This document shows, in pieces, positions 13,756-19,808 of a stretch of DNA of 19,808 nucleotides. The position numbers were made by a program, and so were the translations under genes. The stretch is from Cloacibacillus sp. (lineage in GTDB: Bacteria > Synergistota > Synergistia > Synergistales > Synergistaceae), in the NCBI RefSeq assembly GCF_020860125.1, contig NZ_JAJBUX010000012.1, positions 1-19,808 on the forward strand, in the 5' to 3' direction. Below the pieces are notes generated by a model. It made no database searches. It had not been told where the DNA came from and saw only the letters and a program-made list of their open reading frames with translations. Each line of letters begins with the position of its first letter. The first letter of the stretch is position 1.

Positions 13756-15177
13756 TTAGAATGGGCCGAAGCCGGTCATAACCGCGATAATCAGAGAGGC
13801 GAAGGCGATGAGGCACCAGATGCCGAATAGGGGCAGCAGCCACTTGACCCATTTCCCGTAAGGGATCTTGGCCATCGCGAGCGCCGCGATGACTTCGCCG
13901 CTGGTCGGCGCAAGCACGTTCGTAAAGGAGTCGCCCATCTGGAAGGCCAGCACCGCGGTCTGGCGTGTGACGCCGATGACGTCGGCCAGCGGGGCCATGA
14001 TCGGCATCGTGATCGCCGCCTGTCCCGAACCGGAGGGGACGAGGACGTTGAAGACGTCCTGAACGACGAACATCGCGCAGGCGCTTATCGCCGGCGGAAG
14101 GCCGTTGAGCAGCCGCGACAGGGAATGGATTATCGTATCCATGATCGAGGCGTTCTCCGTGATGATGATGACCGCGTTGCAAAGGCCGATGACCATGCAG
14201 GCGAAGAGCATATTGTCGCAGCCTTTGAGGAACGAATCGGCGATCTCGCCGGGTCTCAGCCCGCCGACGACACCGGCGACGATGCCGACGATTACGAAGA
14301 GCGCGGCCAGCTCGTCAATGTAGAAGCCGAGCTTGAGTACGCCGTAGACGAGCACCGCGATGGCGGCGACGAATGTCAGCAGCACGAGCTTGTGGCGCGT
14401 CGTCATCCCCTGGCTCTGGGCCTCGGCGATAGTGGCGTGGGTATGGCTGTTATATTCGAGGTCTATCTCATGAACGGCGCTGAGTTCGGGGTTCTTCTTG
14501 ATCTTGCGCGCGTAAAGCACGACATAGATGATGCTTGCAGTTATCAGCGCGATAAAGACCCCGGCGCGGAAGACGATGCCGGAGAACATCGGCAGCCCCG
14601 ATATCCCCTGCGCGACGCCGACGGTGAATGGATTCGTCATCGCCCCCGCGTAGCCTGAAGCCGCGGCGCAGAAGACGACGCCGATCGCCGTCAGCGAGTC
14701 AAAGCCCATCGCGACGCAGACCGCGACCATCAAAGGCACAAAGACCAGATATTCTTCAAAATTGCCGGCAAAGGCCGAGCCGCAGCCGAAGATCACCATA
14801 CAGACCGGGATGACGACGAGCTCGCGCCCTCCCATCTTCTTGACGACGGAGGCGAGGCAGGCGTTCATCGCGCCGGTCGCCTCGATAACTCCGAAGGCGC
14901 CGCCGACGAGGAAGAGGAAGAAGATGATATAGGCGGCCCTCTGCATGCCAAGCGTTATCGACATGAAGAATTCAAAAAATCCTACGGGATGCTGGGCGAT
15001 ATACTTGAAGCTCTGCGGGTTGACGACCTCTCTCTCCGTCGTCGGGTCCAAAACGCGTTCATATACTCCGGCGGGGACGACATATGTCGCGATTGCCGCG
15101 ATCACGAGGATGATGGCAAGTAAGACGATGGGGTTCAATGCTTTCAGCTTAGATTTTTTCTCTGCGGTATTTTCCAC
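13756..15177 (-). CDS. yfcC: YfcC family carrier (C4-dicarboxylate/amino-acid type membrane transporter)
   Basis: A 473-residue integral membrane protein with about 12 hydrophobic segments in two similar halves. The N-terminal helix (NPIVLLAIILVIAAIATYVVPAGVYER) and the C-terminal block VPSGSGQAAITMPIMAPLAD followed by VLAFQMGDSFTNVLAPTSG are hallmarks of YfcC proteins. The first half has the matching ASGYAGAMTNPFTVGVAQ. Relatives are annotated as basic amino acid or C4-dicarboxylate carriers, but few have been tested, so the substrate is open; peptides or amino acids would suit the neighbouring dipeptidase. The start is GTG, seven bases after GGGAGG. Its consensus promoter at 15319-15347 carries a site like the neighbouring TetR operator. 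Confidence 0.88.
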   Translation of the reverse strand: MENTAEKKSKLKALNPIVLLAIILVIAAIATYVVPAGVYERVLDPTTEREVVNPQSFKYIAQHPVGFFEFFMSITLGMQRAAYIIFFLFLVGGAFGVIEATGAMNACLASVVKKMGGRELVVIPVCMVIFGCGSAFAGNFEEYLVFVPLMVAVCVAMGFDSLTAIGVVFCAAASGYAGAMTNPFTVGVAQGISGLPMFSGIVFRAGVFIALITASIIYVVLYARKIKKNPELSAVHEIDLEYNSHTHATIAEAQSQGMTTRHKLVLLTFVAAIAVLVYGVLKLGFYIDELAALFVIVGIVAGVVGGLRPGEIADSFLKGCDNMLFACMVIGLCNAVIIITENASIMDTIIHSLSRLLNGLPPAISACAMFVVQDVFNVLVPSGSGQAAITMPIMAPLADVIGVTRQTAVLAFQMGDSFTNVLAPTSGEVIAALAMAKIPYGKWVKWLLPLFGIWCLIAFASLIIAVMTGFGPF

Positions 15178-15307
15178 GGTGTAACCTCCCTTTAAGTATA
15201 TTCCAAATTAAAATATAAAGCTTATACCTGCTCTGCCGGTCTCTCCCCTCCTATTAATAAACTTTGAAAGCGCGCTGAAATTTCTCTAAGTAAAATTGCT
15301 GACGATA

Positions 15308-15325
15308 TCTTAATCAAGATTATAA
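15308..15325. promoter_or_regulatory. Second copy of the TetR-type operator, over the yfcC -10 box
   Basis: Read on the minus strand, TTATAATCTTGATTAAGA matches the 18-bp palindrome at 11423-11440 at 15 of 18 positions and sits in the same register relative to TATAAT. Confidence 0.55.
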
Positions 15326-15347
15326 AATAATCGTGTTTGGATGTCAA
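15319..15347 (-). promoter_or_regulatory. Consensus promoter of yfcC
   Basis: On the minus strand a perfect TTGACA (15342-15347), a 17-base spacer and a perfect TATAAT (15319-15324). The leader to the GTG at 15177 is about 135 bases and shows no further structure that I can see. Confidence 0.85.
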
Positions 15348-15471
15348 TTTAGAATAATAAGATAAGTATTTTGTTTTTAATATCGGCATATTATGGCTGA
15401 CCGCTTGGGCGTAAGCGCTTAACGGCGGCAGCTGCCTCCTGAGGTTCGGGATAGTGTTTTATTATTGCTCC

Positions 15472-15501
15472 TTGACAAAGCGGCGGCCGCGCCGTTAGAA
15501 T
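15472..15501 (+). promoter_or_regulatory. Promoter of the methionine operon
   Basis: TTGACA (15472-15477), an 18-base, almost wholly GC spacer, and TAGAAT (15496-15501). Transcription would start near 15507, about 28 bases before the leader-peptide start codon. Confidence 0.8.
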
Positions 15502-15534
15502 GTTTGAAACTCTATTTTATCGGGAGGGCTTTGC

Positions 15535-15606
15535 GTGAGAAACTTTTCATATATGCAGATGTGCATGATGATGTGCGATAGCGGCAGAGCCACTCTGAGA
15601 CAGTAG
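15535..15606 (+). CDS. Met/Cys-rich leader peptide of the metYX attenuator
   Basis: A 23-codon reading frame starting at GTG, seven bases after a strong GGGAGG, and ending at TAG 15604-15606. The peptide reads MRNFSYMQMCMMMCDSGR then ATLRQ. Residues 7-14 are five Met and two Cys out of eight, far beyond chance for so short a frame. It lies between the promoter and a terminator in front of metY. The role is that of a control peptide. A ribosome short of Met-tRNA (or Cys-tRNA) stalls at 15553-15576 and leaves the 15584-15591 segment free to form the antiterminator. A ribosome that reaches the stop codon masks that segment and lets the terminator form. The peptide itself is not expected to have another function. 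Confidence 0.85.
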   Translation: MRNFSYMQMCMMMCDSGRATLRQ

Positions 15607-15632
15607 ACGAAAATTTTCGTAATCTGTTCAGC

Positions 15633-15663
15633 AGGCTCTGCTTTTTTAAGCAGAGCCTTTTTT
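15633..15663 (+). terminator. Attenuator terminator upstream of metY
   Basis: Perfect 11-bp stem AGGCTCTGCTT / AAGCAGAGCCT with a TTTT loop, followed directly by a run of six T. It ends 23 bases before the metY start codon, so it must be bypassed for metYX expression. Confidence 0.9.
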
Positions 15664-15686
15664 ATTACACTAAGGGGGATATTTTG

Positions 15687-16982
15687 ATGGATGATAATAA
15701 AAAACGCGGTTTTATGACTAAGGCGCTCCACTCGGGCTGGAGCTGCGATTCGGCGACGGGAGCGGCGGGGCTGCCGATCTATGCCTCCTCTGCCTTCCAG
15801 TTCCACGACAGCGCCCATGCCGCGGGGCTCTTCAACCTTGAAGAGGATGGTTTTATCTACTCGCGGCTGGCCAATCCGACCGTTCAGGCCTTTGAAGCGG
15901 GGCTGAACGCCCTCGAGGGCGGTGTGGGGACGCTGGCCACCTCCTCGGGGCAGGCGGCCTTCGCCCATCTTATCACGGCGCTCTGCTCATCCGGCACGAA
16001 TCTGGTCGTCTCGCGCAAGGTCTACGGCGGAACGCTGACGCTGCTGCAGAATATCTTCTCGCGCTTCGGCGTGGAGACGATCCTCGTCGACAGCGACCAC
16101 CCCTGCCAGGTGGAACAGGCGGTCAATGACGAGACGCGCGGCATCATCACCGAGATCATCGGCAACCCGATGATGAATGTCGCGCCGCTGGAGGCGCTTT
16201 CGCGCATCGCGCGCCGTCAGGGAGTGCCGCTCATCATCGACAACACCTTCGCGACGCCCGCGCTCTGCCGTCCCATCGAATGGGGAGCGCACGTAGTAGT
16301 CTATTCGACGACGAAATATATCTCGGGCAACGGCAACCTCATCGGCGGCGCCGTCGTCGACGGAGGCAACTTTGACTGGGCCGCCTATCCCGACAAATTC
16401 CCCGAACTTGCGAAGCCAGACAGGGCATATCATGACATCGTATTTACCGAGCGTTTCGGCAAGGCGGCGCTTGCCGCGAAGCTCCACGCCGCGATCCTGC
16501 GCGACCTTGGCGGCTGTCCCTCGGCCTTTGACGCCTATCTGCTGCACCTCTCGCTCGGCACGCTCGGCCTGCGCATGGAGCGTCACAGCGCGAACGGCCT
16601 TGCGGTGGCGCGTTTCCTCGAGGATCATCCGATGGTTGAGTGGGTCAGCTATCCGGGGCTTGCCAGCCACCCGCAGAACGACATGGTGAAGGTCTACCTC
16701 AAAGACGGCTGCGGCGGCATGATCGCCTTCGGCGTCAAGGGGGGCGTGGAGGCGGGGCGCAAGCTCGTCGACAGCCTCTCTCTCATCGGCCACATGGCGA
16801 ACCTCGGCGAGTCGCGCACGCTGATAATCCATCCCGCCAGTACGACTCACAGCCAGCTGACGACGGCCCAGCGCGCGGCGGCTGGACTCTCGGACGGCCT
16901 GCTGCGCCTCTCGGTCGGCATAGAAAATGTGGAAGACATTATCGCGGACCTTGAAAAGGGTCTTGAGGCGGCGGGAAAATAA
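15687..16982 (+). CDS. metY: O-acetylhomoserine sulfhydrylase (PLP-dependent)
   Basis: A cytoplasmic Cys/Met-metabolism PLP enzyme that makes homocysteine from O-acetylhomoserine and sulfide. At 431 residues it has the length of MetY rather than the shorter (about 390) cystathionine gamma-synthases and lyases. The MetY-type opening is clear: GFMTKALHSGWSCDSATGAA, LPIYASSAFQF, LFNLEEDGFIYSRLANPT, then ALEGG. The PLP lysine is K210 in YSTTKYISGNGN, and the C-terminal ESRTLIIHPASTTHSQL is typical. The ATG at 15687 follows GGGGG at eight bases; a TTG just before it is less well spaced. It is the first gene after the attenuator and lies two bases from metX. Methionine gamma-lyase is the main alternative, made unlikely by length and the metX partner. 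Confidence 0.92.
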   Translation: MDDNKKRGFMTKALHSGWSCDSATGAAGLPIYASSAFQFHDSAHAAGLFNLEEDGFIYSRLANPTVQAFEAGLNALEGGVGTLATSSGQAAFAHLITALCSSGTNLVVSRKVYGGTLTLLQNIFSRFGVETILVDSDHPCQVEQAVNDETRGIITEIIGNPMMNVAPLEALSRIARRQGVPLIIDNTFATPALCRPIEWGAHVVVYSTTKYISGNGNLIGGAVVDGGNFDWAAYPDKFPELAKPDRAYHDIVFTERFGKAALAAKLHAAILRDLGGCPSAFDAYLLHLSLGTLGLRMERHSANGLAVARFLEDHPMVEWVSYPGLASHPQNDMVKVYLKDGCGGMIAFGVKGGVEAGRKLVDSLSLIGHMANLGESRTLIIHPASTTHSQLTTAQRAAAGLSDGLLRLSVGIENVEDIIADLEKGLEAAGK

Positions 16983-16984
16983 CG

Positions 16985-18064
16985 ATGAAAGAGGAGACAG
17001 GCTCCGTCGCGCTGCAAAATATAACGCTGCCCTCCGGCGCCTTCTTTGAGAGGCTGGAGCAGGTATACAGCCGCTACGGCGAAGCGGATGCGGACGGCGC
17101 GAACGTCATTCTCGTCTGTCACGCTCTGACCGGCAGCCACCGGCTCGCGGGCGAGAGACGCCCCGGCGAGCCGGAGCCCTGGTGGGGCGCCGTCGTCGGC
17201 GACGGCAAGGCGCTGGATACGCGCAAATACTGCGTCATTTGTTTCAATAACCTCGCAAGCCCCTACGGCAGCACCTCGCCGCTCTTTGAAAATCCCGCGG
17301 ACGGCAGACGCTGGGCGATGAGATTTCCTATCCTCTCGCCGCGCGACACGGCCTTCGCGCAGAGGGAGGCGCTGCGCGCGCTGGGGATAGAGCGGCTGTA
17401 CGCCGTCATCGGCGGCTCGCTCGGCGGCATGATCGGCCTGGAATACGCCGTCTCCTTCCCCGAAGATGTGCCGCGCTGCGCGCTGATCGCCGCGCCCGAC
17501 CGCCTCTATCCGCAGGCGATCGCCTTCAACGCCGTGCAGCGGCAGAGCATCAAAAGCGATCCCCTCTGGGCGGACGGCGACTACGAGGGCGCGGGGCCGG
17601 TGAACGGCCTCGCGGCGGCGCGGATGCTCGCAATGATAACCTACAAGAGCGAGCAGTCCTTTTCCCACCGCTACATGCGCGAAATGGCGCAGGGCTCCAC
17701 GCGCGACTGGGACGGACAGTTCCAGGTCGAAAGCTACCTCCATTACCACGGCGAAGAGATCGTCAAGCGTTTCGACGCCAACTGTTATCTTTATTTGACG
17801 AAGATGATGGATCTGCATGATATCGGCGCGGGGCGCGGCGGCCTCGACGAGGGCTGGAAACGTTTCGCGGGGCACAGACTGCTCGGCCTCGGTATATTGA
17901 GCGACATGCTGTTTCCCAACTGGCAGGTGGAGGAGGCGGTGCGCGCCGCCGCGAAAAACGGCGTCGCCGCCTATTATGAGGAGATAGAGAGCGAAAATGG
18001 CCACGACGCCTTCCTGATCGACTTTGACCAGGTCGACGACTATCTGCGGTCGTTTTTACAATAG
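16985..18064 (+). CDS. metX: Homoserine O-acetyltransferase (MetX, alpha/beta hydrolase fold)
   Basis: Transfers an acyl group, normally acetyl, from CoA to homoserine, supplying the substrate of MetY. At 359 residues it is of family length. The catalytic triad is visible: S145 in GGSLGGM, D307 in LSDMLFP, and H340 in GHDAFL. NVILVCHALTGSHR marks the oxyanion strand, and FPILSPRDTAFAQREAL the family's R-D-AQ block. The usual N-LGGC-GSTGP segment is altered to NNLASPYGSTSPLF (88-101), which may affect acyl-donor choice, so succinyl transfer cannot be excluded. The ATG comes two bases after the metY stop. The operon ends at the hairpin at 18082-18119. Confidence 0.9.
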   Translation: MKEETGSVALQNITLPSGAFFERLEQVYSRYGEADADGANVILVCHALTGSHRLAGERRPGEPEPWWGAVVGDGKALDTRKYCVICFNNLASPYGSTSPLFENPADGRRWAMRFPILSPRDTAFAQREALRALGIERLYAVIGGSLGGMIGLEYAVSFPEDVPRCALIAAPDRLYPQAIAFNAVQRQSIKSDPLWADGDYEGAGPVNGLAAARMLAMITYKSEQSFSHRYMREMAQGSTRDWDGQFQVESYLHYHGEEIVKRFDANCYLYLTKMMDLHDIGAGRGGLDEGWKRFAGHRLLGLGILSDMLFPNWQVEEAVRAAAKNGVAAYYEEIESENGHDAFLIDFDQVDDYLRSFLQ

Positions 18065-18081
18065 AGAGACAGTCAAAAATA

Positions 18082-18119
18082 AACGGAGGGGCCGCGGTTC
18101 ACATCGCGGCCCCTCCGTT
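18082..18119. terminator. Terminator between convergent metX and hydG
   Basis: A perfect 15-bp inverted repeat (AACGGAGGGGCCGCG / CGCGGCCCCTCCGTT) with an 8-base loop. The minus strand continues with TTTATTTTT, a good tail for hydG; the plus-strand tail GTTATG is poor, but the hairpin is the only candidate for ending metYX. Confidence 0.85.
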
Positions 18120-18131
18120 GTTATGTAAAAG

Positions 18132-19559
18132 TTAGAAATACAGGTCCTGCGCGCCCTCTTCGAGCTGATGCAGGCGCTCCTTCGTCAGCGTCTTTATCTT
18201 ATCGCTTGGTATTTTTTCGACCTCTCCGGCGATGACCTTTTCGCCGAGCTCCTTCAAATGGTCGGAGCCGTATCCGATCAGATACTCCTTGAAGGTGAGC
18301 AGGGCGTTTGGCTGGCAGATGTTGCGGATCTGTCCCGACTTCGCGAGAGACATGAAGCGGTCGCCGGTGCGCCCCTGGCGGTAGCAGGCCGTGCAGTAGC
18401 TGGGGATATAGCCGTCCTCGCAGAGCCAGGTCAGCACCTCGTCCGGGGTGCGTTCATCGGAGACCTTGAACTGCGCCGTGTCCGGCTGTTCCGGCTGACC
18501 GATCTCCTTGTGATAGCCGCCGATGCCGGTGCACGAGCCGGCGCTCACCTGGGAGATGCCGAGGTCGAGCGCTATGCGCCGCGTCTCCGGCGTCTCGCGT
18601 GTCGAGAGGATCATCCCCGTGTAGGGGGTGGCGACGCGGATGACGGCGATGATGCGCAGGAACTGTTCGTCGGTGGGAAGATAGGGGAACTTCTCCATAT
18701 CGACGCCCTCGGCCTCGCGCATGCGCGGCACGGAAATCGTATGCGGCCCGACGCCGCACATCTTTTCCAGCGACTCCGCGTAGAGCAGCTGGGCGACCGT
18801 CTCATATTTATAATCGTAAAGCCCGTAGAGCACGCCCGTGCCGACGTCATCGATGCCGCCCTCCTGCGCGCGGTGCAGTGCCGTCGTATGCCAGTCGTAG
18901 TTGCTCTTCGGCCCCTTCGGGTGCATCTTCGCGTAGGTGGGACGGTGGAAGGTCTCCTGGAAGAGGATGAAGGTCCCGATATCCGCGGCCTTCAGCCGCC
19001 GGTATTCCTCGACGGTGGTCGCCGCGATGTTGACGTTGATGCGGCGTATCGAATCGCCGCGGCTGTTCTTATAGGCGTAGACGCGTTTCATACACTCAAT
19101 GATGTAGTCGAGGGGGATATTTACGGGGTCCTCTCCGGCCTCCATCGCGATACGCTTGTGGCCGAGGGCGAGGATCGCGTCGGCCTCCTGATCGATCTCC
19201 TCCATCGTCAGCTTCTTGCGGCACATCGCGTTATTACCGGCGTGGAAGCCGCAGTAAACGCAGCCGTTGATACAGTGGTTAGCAACATAGAGCGGCGCGA
19301 AGAGCACGATGCGTCTGCCGTAGATGCGCTCCTTGATCTCCTTCGCAAGCGCGTAAAGCTCATGTTCCAGCTGCGGGTCGTCGATCTCCAGCAGCACCGC
19401 CGCCTCACGGTGGGTGAGGCCGTTGCAGGAGCGCGCCTTGTCGAGAATGGCGCGTACCGCGCCCGCATCCTTTGCGGTTTCTTTTGCCTCCGCAAGCGAA
19501 CTTAATATCTCAGCGTCGTCAATGAAAGATGAATCCTGAAACTCCGTTTTGCTGTACAT
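18132..19559 (-). CDS. hydG: [FeFe]-hydrogenase maturase HydG (radical SAM tyrosine lyase)
   Basis: A cytoplasmic radical SAM enzyme that splits tyrosine to p-cresol and supplies the CO and CN ligands of the hydrogenase H-cluster. The N-terminal cluster ligands are C96, C100 and C103 (CINGCVYC, CX3CX2C). The C-terminal auxiliary cluster, which separates HydG from the thiamin enzyme ThiH, is C389, C392 and C415 (CX2CX22C). Length 475 is normal. MHPKGPKSNYDWHTTA and GIGGYHKEIGQPEQPDTAQF are typical of the family. The ATG follows AAGGA. HydE, HydF and the hydrogenase are not in the window, so it stands alone here or starts a group beyond the window. It implies an H2-forming or H2-using anaerobe. 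Confidence 0.95.
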   Translation of the reverse strand: MYSKTEFQDSSFIDDAEILSSLAEAKETAKDAGAVRAILDKARSCNGLTHREAAVLLEIDDPQLEHELYALAKEIKERIYGRRIVLFAPLYVANHCINGCVYCGFHAGNNAMCRKKLTMEEIDQEADAILALGHKRIAMEAGEDPVNIPLDYIIECMKRVYAYKNSRGDSIRRINVNIAATTVEEYRRLKAADIGTFILFQETFHRPTYAKMHPKGPKSNYDWHTTALHRAQEGGIDDVGTGVLYGLYDYKYETVAQLLYAESLEKMCGVGPHTISVPRMREAEGVDMEKFPYLPTDEQFLRIIAVIRVATPYTGMILSTRETPETRRIALDLGISQVSAGSCTGIGGYHKEIGQPEQPDTAQFKVSDERTPDEVLTWLCEDGYIPSYCTACYRQGRTGDRFMSLAKSGQIRNICQPNALLTFKEYLIGYGSDHLKELGEKVIAGEVEKIPSDKIKTLTKERLHQLEEGAQDLYF

Positions 19560-19676
19560 ATTCGATCATCCTTTCTCTCCGCGCAGATCGTTCCGCCGCG
19601 GACAGTAATGTGATTTGATGTGTGCCCCTCCTTACGGAAAAAACCGCAGAGACGGGATATTACCTGAATTTATTCT

Positions 19677-19705
19677 ATTTTAACAGCAAGTGACGGGGAT
19701 AACAA
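19677..19705 (-). promoter_or_regulatory. Candidate promoter of hydG
   Basis: On the minus strand TTGTTA (19700-19705), a 17-base spacer and TAAAAT (19677-19682), leaving a leader of about 110 bases. Match to consensus is 4/6 and 5/6. Nothing else that I can name lies between here and the window end; that stretch is AT-rich. Confidence 0.4.
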
Positions 19706-19808
19706 GGTGTGAAACAGATAGATTGTTATTTTGTGTCGGATCATTAAACATATGTTAATATCTTGACTTAAAAATCTTCTTCATGACTTCCAATGGTGAC
19801 TTTTATAT

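Larger units (their letters stand above)
15527..15663 (+). promoter_or_regulatory. Transcription attenuator with mutually exclusive helices (1:2, 2:3, 3:4)
   Basis: Segment 1 GGCTTTGC (15527-15534, between the leader's ribosome site and start) can pair with segment 2 GCAGAGCC (15584-15591). Segment 2 pairs perfectly over 8 bp with segment 3 GGCTCTGC (15634-15641). This antiterminator is extended by CTGAgACAG (15595-15603) with CTGTTCAG (15624-15631) and capped by the palindrome ACGAAAATTTTCGT (15607-15620). Segment 3 also belongs to the terminator stem with 15648-15658. The control codons lie between segments 1 and 2, the textbook order for amino-acid attenuators. Confidence 0.82.

Noticed and set aside
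15502..15686. SAM riboswitch or T-box in front of metY
   Set aside because: No SAM-riboswitch core and no T-box sequence were seen; the Met/Cys leader peptide with alternative helices explains the region.
15987..16850. A 287-codon open frame antisense to metY
   Set aside because: Same kind of shadow; the sense frame has the PLP lysine and MetY motifs.
16847..18004. A 385-codon open frame antisense to metX
   Set aside because: It is a shadow of the GC-rich metX gene: Arg/Ala/His-rich composition, no ribosome site and no family resemblance, while the plus-strand frame has a full catalytic triad.
18168..19505. A 445-codon open frame antisense to hydG
   Set aside because: Shadow of hydG caused by third-position GC bias; low-complexity Arg/Ala/Asp/Val composition and no recognisable motif.

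Overview
The window looks like a chromosomal segment of an anaerobic, amino-acid-fermenting bacterium. Coding regions look GC-rich and the short intergenic gaps AT-rich. The gene set is a catabolic-type glutamate dehydrogenase, a dipeptidase with a YfcC-type carrier, a selenocysteine-containing glycine-reductase-like pair, and the [FeFe]-hydrogenase maturase HydG. This suggests a Synergistota member (Cloacibacillus/Synergistes-like); a Clostridia-like host is possible. The assignment is inference from gene content and protein style, not from a marker gene. No rRNA, tRNA, CRISPR array or insertion sequence was seen.

Layout. (1) 122-1242, minus: a pair of overlapping half-size chromate-transporter-family genes with their own promoter. 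(2) 1560-2837, minus: gdhA, with a terminator, a promoter and an upstream inverted repeat. (3) 3066-3767, minus: a DUF554 membrane protein. (4) 3878-10550, minus: a non-standard glycine/betaine/sarcosine-reductase-like locus. In transcription order it holds an OFA-type MFS carrier, a radical SAM protein, a GrdE-like protein, a GrdB-like selenoprotein (in-frame UGA at codon 350), a terminator, a TetR-type regulator behind three 15-bp repeats, and a second GrdB-like gene that has Cys in place of Sec and lacks about 150 N-terminal residues. The GrdE-like protein has no Cys where the family makes its pyruvoyl group, so the locus is probably not an ordinary glycine reductase. (5) 10905-11285, minus: a small protein I do not recognise. 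(6) 11488-13622, plus: a TetR-type regulator and pepD, convergent with the yfcC carrier (13756-15177, minus). The two promoters carry near-identical palindromic sites over their -10 boxes, which suggests the TetR protein controls both. (7) 15472-18119, plus: a complete attenuation-controlled methionine operon. It has a consensus promoter, a 23-residue Met/Cys-rich leader peptide, mutually exclusive antiterminator and terminator helices, then metY and metX. (8) 18132-19559, minus: hydG.

How the genes fit together. Imported peptides or amino acids (YfcC, PepD) could feed oxidative deamination (GdhA), with electrons disposed of as H2 (HydG matures the [FeFe] hydrogenase) or through a reductase-type reaction (Grd-like locus). 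MetX and MetY assimilate sulfide into homocysteine. The two most notable items are the Met/Cys leader-peptide attenuator at 15472-15663 and the Grd-like locus, which pairs a Sec-containing GrdB with a GrdE lacking its processing cysteine.
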